From: Rhodobacterales bacterium HKCCSP123
GTDB taxonomy: Bacteria; Pseudomonadota; Alphaproteobacteria; Rhodobacterales; Rhodobacteraceae
Assembly: GCA_015689745.1 (NCBI GenBank)
Contig: WVSO01000030.1
Coordinates: 1-35,528 of the forward strand
Reading direction: 5' to 3'
DNA length: 35,528 nt
The notes beneath the pieces are model-generated. The model had not been told where the DNA came from. It was given only the letters and a program-made list of their open reading frames with translations, and searched no databases. Position 1 is the stretch's first letter; the number at the start of each line of letters is the position of its first letter. The position numbers and the translations under genes were made by a program. This document shows, in pieces, positions 32,324 through 35,528 of this stretch.

Positions 32324-34179
32324 TCCGCGCCATGCAACCCGTGCTCCACTGGCTCTCCGCGCTGATCGACGGCTTCGCACATGCCGACGGCCCGCCGCCC
32401 CGCGCGCTCTGGCCCTTCGTCCGCTGGTGCCTGTCCGGGGCCTGGCCGGTGATCCTCGTCGCGACCCTGCTCTCCGGCCTTGCCGGCGTGCTCGAGGTCG
32501 GCGCGGCCTGGCTTCTCGGTGTGGTCATCGATACCACCCTGTCCAGCGGGCCCGAGGGATATTTCGCCGCGAACGCGGGACTCATCGTCTTCTACGCGGC
32601 CTTCTACCTGCTCCTCCGGCCGTTGTTCTTCGGCGCCTCGGCGGCCTTCAACGGCATCGTCCTGCCCCCCAATCTCGCCCCCCTCATCCAGAGCCGCCTG
32701 CACCGCTGGTCGCTCGGCCACGCGGTCAGTTTCTTCGACAACGACTTCGCGGGGCGAATCGCGCAGAAGCAGATGCAGACGGCCACCGCGCTGGTGAACG
32801 TGGTGACCGAGGTCATCAACGCGGGTGCCTTCGCGGTCGCCACGATGATCGGGGCCGTGGCCATGCTGCTGGCGATCGACTGGCGCATCGGGTTGATGCT
32901 GCTTGTCTGGACGGTCGGCTACGGCTTCATGATCCGCTGGTTCCTGCCCCGCATCCGCCAGCGGTCCAAGACCCGCGCGGCGGCGCGCGCCAACGTGACG
33001 GGGCAGATCGTCGACACGATCACCAACATCAAGACCGTCAAGCTCTTCGGGCACACGGAGTACGAGGACGAGACCGCGCTTGGCGCGATGCGCGGCTACC
33101 GCGAGGCGGCGCTGGCCTTCGGCTACCTCTCCACCGGGTTCCGGTTTGCGCTGATGGCGACGGCGGGCGCGCTGCCCGTGGCGCTGGTGCTGATGGCCGT
33201 GGCGCTGTGGCAGATCGGTGCCGTGACGGCGGGCGAGATCGCCGCGACCGGGGCCGTCGCCATGCGCATCGCGCAGATGACCGGCTGGGTCAGCTTCACG
33301 CTGATGGCGGTCTATTCCAACATCGGCGAGGTAGAGGACGGGATGCGCACGCTCACCCCGCCCCACCAGCTGACCGATGCCGAGGGCGCGGTGGACCTGC
33401 CCGAGGCGCGCGGGCGCATCGCCTTCGAAAACGTCTCCTTCGCCTATGGGCGTGAGGCGGGCGGCGTGGACGGCATCGACCTGGTGGTCGAGCCGGGGCA
33501 GAAGCTGGGCATCGTCGGGGCCTCGGGCGCGGGGAAATCGACGTTGGTGGCGCTGCTCCTGCGTCTCTACGACACCGAGGCGGGGCGCGTGACGCTCGAC
33601 GGCGTCGACGTGCGGACCCTGAAACAGGACAGCCTCCGCCGCCAGATCGCGATGGTCACGCAGGACACGGCGATGTTCAATCGCTCCGCCTATGACAACA
33701 TCCTCTACGGCCGCCCCGACGCGACCGAGGCGGAGGTCTACGCCGCCGCCCGCCGCGCCGAGGCGCATGAATTCATCGAAGGTTTGCAGGATCACCGCGG
33801 GCGCACCGGCTACGGTGCTTTTCTCGGTGAACGGGGCGTGAAGCTTTCGGGCGGTCAGGGGCAGCGCATCGCGCTGGCCCGCGCCTTTCTCAAGGATGCG
33901 CCGGTGCTGGTGCTGGACGAGGCGACATCGGCGCTGGATTCAGAGGTCGAGGCCGCGATCCAGGACACGCTCGCGCAGGTGATGGAGGGCAAGACCGTGA
34001 TCGCCATCGCGCACCGGCTGTCGACGCTCTCGTCGATGGACCGGATCATCGTTCTGGACCGGGGCCGTATCGTCGAGGACGGCGACCACGACAGCCTCCT
34101 GGCCGCGGGCGGGCTTTACGCCCGCTATTGGAACCGCCAGTCCGGTGGTTTTCTGGGCATGCAGGACGCGGCCGAGTAG
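32320..34179 (+). CDS. ABC exporter half-transporter, second of pair
   Basis: 619 aa, same layout as the preceding gene and clearly similar to it (shared NDFAGRIA, TVKLF, AEAHEF, GERGVKLSGGQ and DEATSALDSEVEA blocks), so the pair arose by duplication. Walker A GASGAGKST with Lys406, signature LSGGQ at 509-513, Walker B Asp533-Glu534, His565. The catalytic residues are intact in both subunits, unlike many heterodimers where one site is degenerate. The signature continues GGQGQRI and not GGQRQRV, a modest difference from its partner. Translationally coupled to the first gene. The TAG stop lies within the left arm of the palindromic element at 34176. Confidence 0.96.
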   Translation: MIRAMQPVLHWLSALIDGFAHADGPPPRALWPFVRWCLSGAWPVILVATLLSGLAGVLEVGAAWLLGVVIDTTLSSGPEGYFAANAGLIVFYAAFYLLLRPLFFGASAAFNGIVLPPNLAPLIQSRLHRWSLGHAVSFFDNDFAGRIAQKQMQTATALVNVVTEVINAGAFAVATMIGAVAMLLAIDWRIGLMLLVWTVGYGFMIRWFLPRIRQRSKTRAAARANVTGQIVDTITNIKTVKLFGHTEYEDETALGAMRGYREAALAFGYLSTGFRFALMATAGALPVALVLMAVALWQIGAVTAGEIAATGAVAMRIAQMTGWVSFTLMAVYSNIGEVEDGMRTLTPPHQLTDAEGAVDLPEARGRIAFENVSFAYGREAGGVDGIDLVVEPGQKLGIVGASGAGKSTLVALLLRLYDTEAGRVTLDGVDVRTLKQDSLRRQIAMVTQDTAMFNRSAYDNILYGRPDATEAEVYAAARRAEAHEFIEGLQDHRGRTGYGAFLGERGVKLSGGQGQRIALARAFLKDAPVLVLDEATSALDSEVEAAIQDTLAQVMEGKTVIAIAHRLSTLSSMDRIIVLDRGRIVEDGDHDSLLAAGGLYARYWNRQSGGFLGMQDAAE

Positions 34180-34232
34180 GGTGGGCAATCCTGCCCACCA
34201 TTCGTTGCGGTGGCCGCAATCGCCCACCCTAC
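34176..34232. repeat. Palindromic intergenic repeat (REP-like element)
   Basis: Outer inverted repeat GTAGGGTGGGC (34176-34186) and GCCCACCCTAC (34222-34232), 11 bp perfect. Inside, GGTGGGC (34180-34186) can instead pair with GCCCACC (34193-34199), and TTGCGG (34205-34210) with CCGCAA (34214-34219). The left arm contains the stop codon of the second ABC gene. I recognise similar GTGGGC...GCCCAC elements from roseobacter intergenic regions (memory, not checked). It may also terminate the ABC operon. The bases after it to 34274 hold nothing else. Confidence 0.7.
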
Positions 34233-34274
34233 GCCCGGCTTGCGGCGTTTCATCGCCGGACCTATGAGCACCGC

Positions 34275-34697
34275 ATGGACCTAGAGACCGTCACAGCCGA
34301 CGCTTTCGGCCGCAGCCTGACCGGCATCGGCCTCAACCTGCTGACCCGCGATGTGCGCGGGCTGGCCGGATTCCTGTCGGATGTCTTCGGCTTGACCGTG
34401 CACCGACTCTCCGACGATTTCGCCGTCGTCCGGCATGGCCAATTGATGATCCAGCTCCACGCCGACGGGACCTTCGCCCGTCACCCGTTGCCGTCGCTCC
34501 TGCCCGAAAACCCGCCGCGCGGCGGGGGTGTTCAGCTTTACCTCTTCGGCATCGACCCCGACGCCGCCATCGCGCGGGCCGAGGCCACGGGCCATACCGT
34601 TCTGGAGCCCGCAAGCGACAAGCCCCACGGGCTGCGCGAGGCCACGATCCTCAGCCCCGAGGGCTACGCCTTCAGCCCCGCGGTTCCCACGGCATGA
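34275..34697 (+). CDS. VOC (glyoxalase/bleomycin-resistance fold) protein
   Basis: 140 aa from the ATG at 34275. Opens with SLTGIGLNLLTRDVRGLAGFLSDVFGLTVHRLSDDFAVVRHGQLMIQLH, the strand-helix-strand pattern of a vicinal-oxygen-chelate half. A second half starts GGGVQLYLFGIDPDAAIARAEATGHTVLEPASDKPHGLREATILSPEGYAF. Single-domain VOC proteins act as dimers in thiol-dependent isomerisation, resistance or dioxygenation; the substrate is not predictable. The upstream frame continues to 34128 but covers the palindrome and is not coding. The stop overlaps the next start (ATGA). Confidence 0.88.
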   Translation: MDLETVTADAFGRSLTGIGLNLLTRDVRGLAGFLSDVFGLTVHRLSDDFAVVRHGQLMIQLHADGTFARHPLPSLLPENPPRGGGVQLYLFGIDPDAAIARAEATGHTVLEPASDKPHGLREATILSPEGYAFSPAVPTA

Positions 34698-35528
34698 CCG
34701 AGACGACCGTCACCATCGAGCGCCTCGGCCATCTCGGCGACGGCATCGCGCCCGGTCCGGTCTTCGTGCCGCTGACCCTGCCGGGCGAGGTGGTGGCGGG
34801 CGAGATCACCGGCGACCGGATCGAGGTGCCGAAGATCGTCACCCCCTCGCCCGACCGGGTGCGGCCACCCTGCGCCCATTTCAAGACCTGCGGCGGCTGC
34901 GCGCTGATGCATGCCTCCGACCATTTCGTCGCCGGGTGGAAGGCCGGGGTGATCGCCACGGCGCTGGCCGCCCATGACCTGACCGCGCCGATCCGGCCCA
35001 CCGCGACCTCGCCCGCGCGCGCGCGCCGCCGCGCCACGCTCTCCGGGCGGCGCACCAAGAAGGGCGCACTTGTGGGCTTCCATGCCCGCCGCTCCGACAC
35101 GATCGTGCCGCTGACCGAATGCCACCTGCTTGCCCCGCCGCTCTTCGCGCTGCTCCCGGTGCTGGCCGAGATCACGCAACTGGGCGGCTCGCGCTCGGCC
35201 ACGCTGTCCTTCGCGCTGACCCTGACCGAGACCGGCATCGACTGCGCCGTCACGGGGGGCAAATCGCTCGACGGTCCCTTGCGCGCTGCACTGCCCCGCT
35301 TCCGCGACCGCATCGCGCGGCTGACCTGGGGCGACGAGCCGGTCTATGCCGAGGCCGCGCCGACCCTCACCATGGGCAAGGCCCGCGTCACCCCGCCCCC
35401 CGGCGCCTTCCTGCAGGCCACCGCCGAAGGCGAGGCCGCGCTGCTTGCCGCCGTGACCGAGGCGCTTGCCGGGGCCACCCGCCTCGCCGACCTCTTCGCG
35501 GGCTGCGGCACCTTCGCCCTGCCGCTGG
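34694..35528 (+). CDS. TrmA/RlmD-type RNA (uracil-5-)methyltransferase, N-terminal part (cut by window end)
   Basis: About 278 residues visible, frame open to the last base. Starts MTETTVTIERLGHLGDGIAP, a short TRAM-like beta segment. Cluster-binding cysteines Cys60, Cys66, Cys69 (CAHFKTCGGC) and Cys143 (TECHLL) fit the 4Fe-4S pattern of RlmD. GAFLQAT then precedes the SAM-binding region, where the window ends at LADLFAGCGTFALPL. The family methylates uracil C5 in 23S rRNA or tRNA; this shorter alphaproteobacterial form is usually annotated as class I SAM-dependent RNA methyltransferase, so RlmD specificity is not claimed. Coupled to the VOC gene by a 4-base overlap. Confidence 0.88.
   Translation, partial: MTETTVTIERLGHLGDGIAPGPVFVPLTLPGEVVAGEITGDRIEVPKIVTPSPDRVRPPCAHFKTCGGCALMHASDHFVAGWKAGVIATALAAHDLTAPIRPTATSPARARRRATLSGRRTKKGALVGFHARRSDTIVPLTECHLLAPPLFALLPVLAEITQLGGSRSATLSFALTLTETGIDCAVTGGKSLDGPLRAALPRFRDRIARLTWGDEPVYAEAAPTLTMGKARVTPPPGAFLQATAEGEAALLAAVTEALAGATRLADLFAGCGTFALPL

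Noticed and set aside
34128-34274. N-terminal extension of the VOC protein through the palindromic repeat
   Set aside because: The extension translates the repeat and part of the ABC gene, has no family similarity, and the ATG at 34275 gives a normal VOC length.

Overview
This 35.5 kb window is a stretch of chromosome from a GC-rich alphaproteobacterium, most probably Rhodobacteraceae (roseobacter/Rhodobacter group). The signs are the gene order rimP-nusA-ylxR-infB with a YlxR protein fused to an L7Ae-like domain, several small secreted or lipidated proteins of lineage-restricted type, a glutathione-dependent formaldehyde dehydrogenase, and an intergenic palindrome of the GTAGGGTGGGC...GCCCACCCTAC type that I associate with this family. 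The assignment rests on protein resemblance only. I see no tRNA, rRNA, CRISPR array, insertion sequence, prophage or integrase gene, and coding density is very high.

Layout. 1-3480 (minus strand): transcription/translation operon rimP > nusA > ylxR > infB (infB cut by the window edge), with a promoter-like sequence and an intrinsic-terminator-like hairpin in the rimP leader. 3488-7032: a small I78-type inhibitor (minus), then frmA and a run of closely spaced or overlapping plus-strand genes (secreted orphan, GNAT acetyltransferase, secreted orphan, NYN-LOTUS protein). 7005-13874: CPBP membrane protease (minus), ilvD with an overlapping lipoprotein gene, a two-gene lineage-specific unit, and a FadH-type 2,4-dienoyl-CoA reductase. 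13972-18193: secreted DUF7282-like protein, SCP2-like protein and argG (minus), a six-helix membrane protein and the short form of ilvA. 18202-20402: an Hpt protein divergent from a receiver-PP2C (SpoIIE) phosphatase, then a NUDIX hydrolase. 20502-26789: an envelope polysaccharide region: kdsD, a small secreted protein, UDP-glucuronate 4-epimerase and galE (one overlapping minus-strand operon), a Wza/KpsD-like export lipoprotein divergent from galE, and a GT4 glycosyltransferase. 26924-34697: hslO, a NudL-like CoA pyrophosphatase and cca (overlapping operon), a LysE-family exporter, two translationally coupled ABC exporter half-transporters, a palindromic repeat, a VOC protein, and from 34694 a TrmA/RlmD-type RNA methyltransferase cut by the window end.

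How it works together. Most genes are housekeeping: translation and termination factors, branched-chain amino acid and arginine synthesis, beta-oxidation of unsaturated fatty acids, formaldehyde detoxification, redox chaperoning and tRNA maturation. The accessory content is surface-oriented (sugar-nucleotide epimerases, export lipoprotein, KdsD, glycosyltransferase, small secreted proteins) plus one likely phosphorelay output (Hpt with receiver-PP2C).

I did not find a clear undescribed defence or mobile system. The most worthwhile leads are the terminator hairpin in the rimP-nusA leader, a near-identical GTGCAAAWWTGCA palindrome at two intergenic sites of the polysaccharide region, the Hpt/receiver-PP2C divergon, the NYN-LOTUS protein in an overlapping gene run, and the palindromic repeat at 34176-34232.
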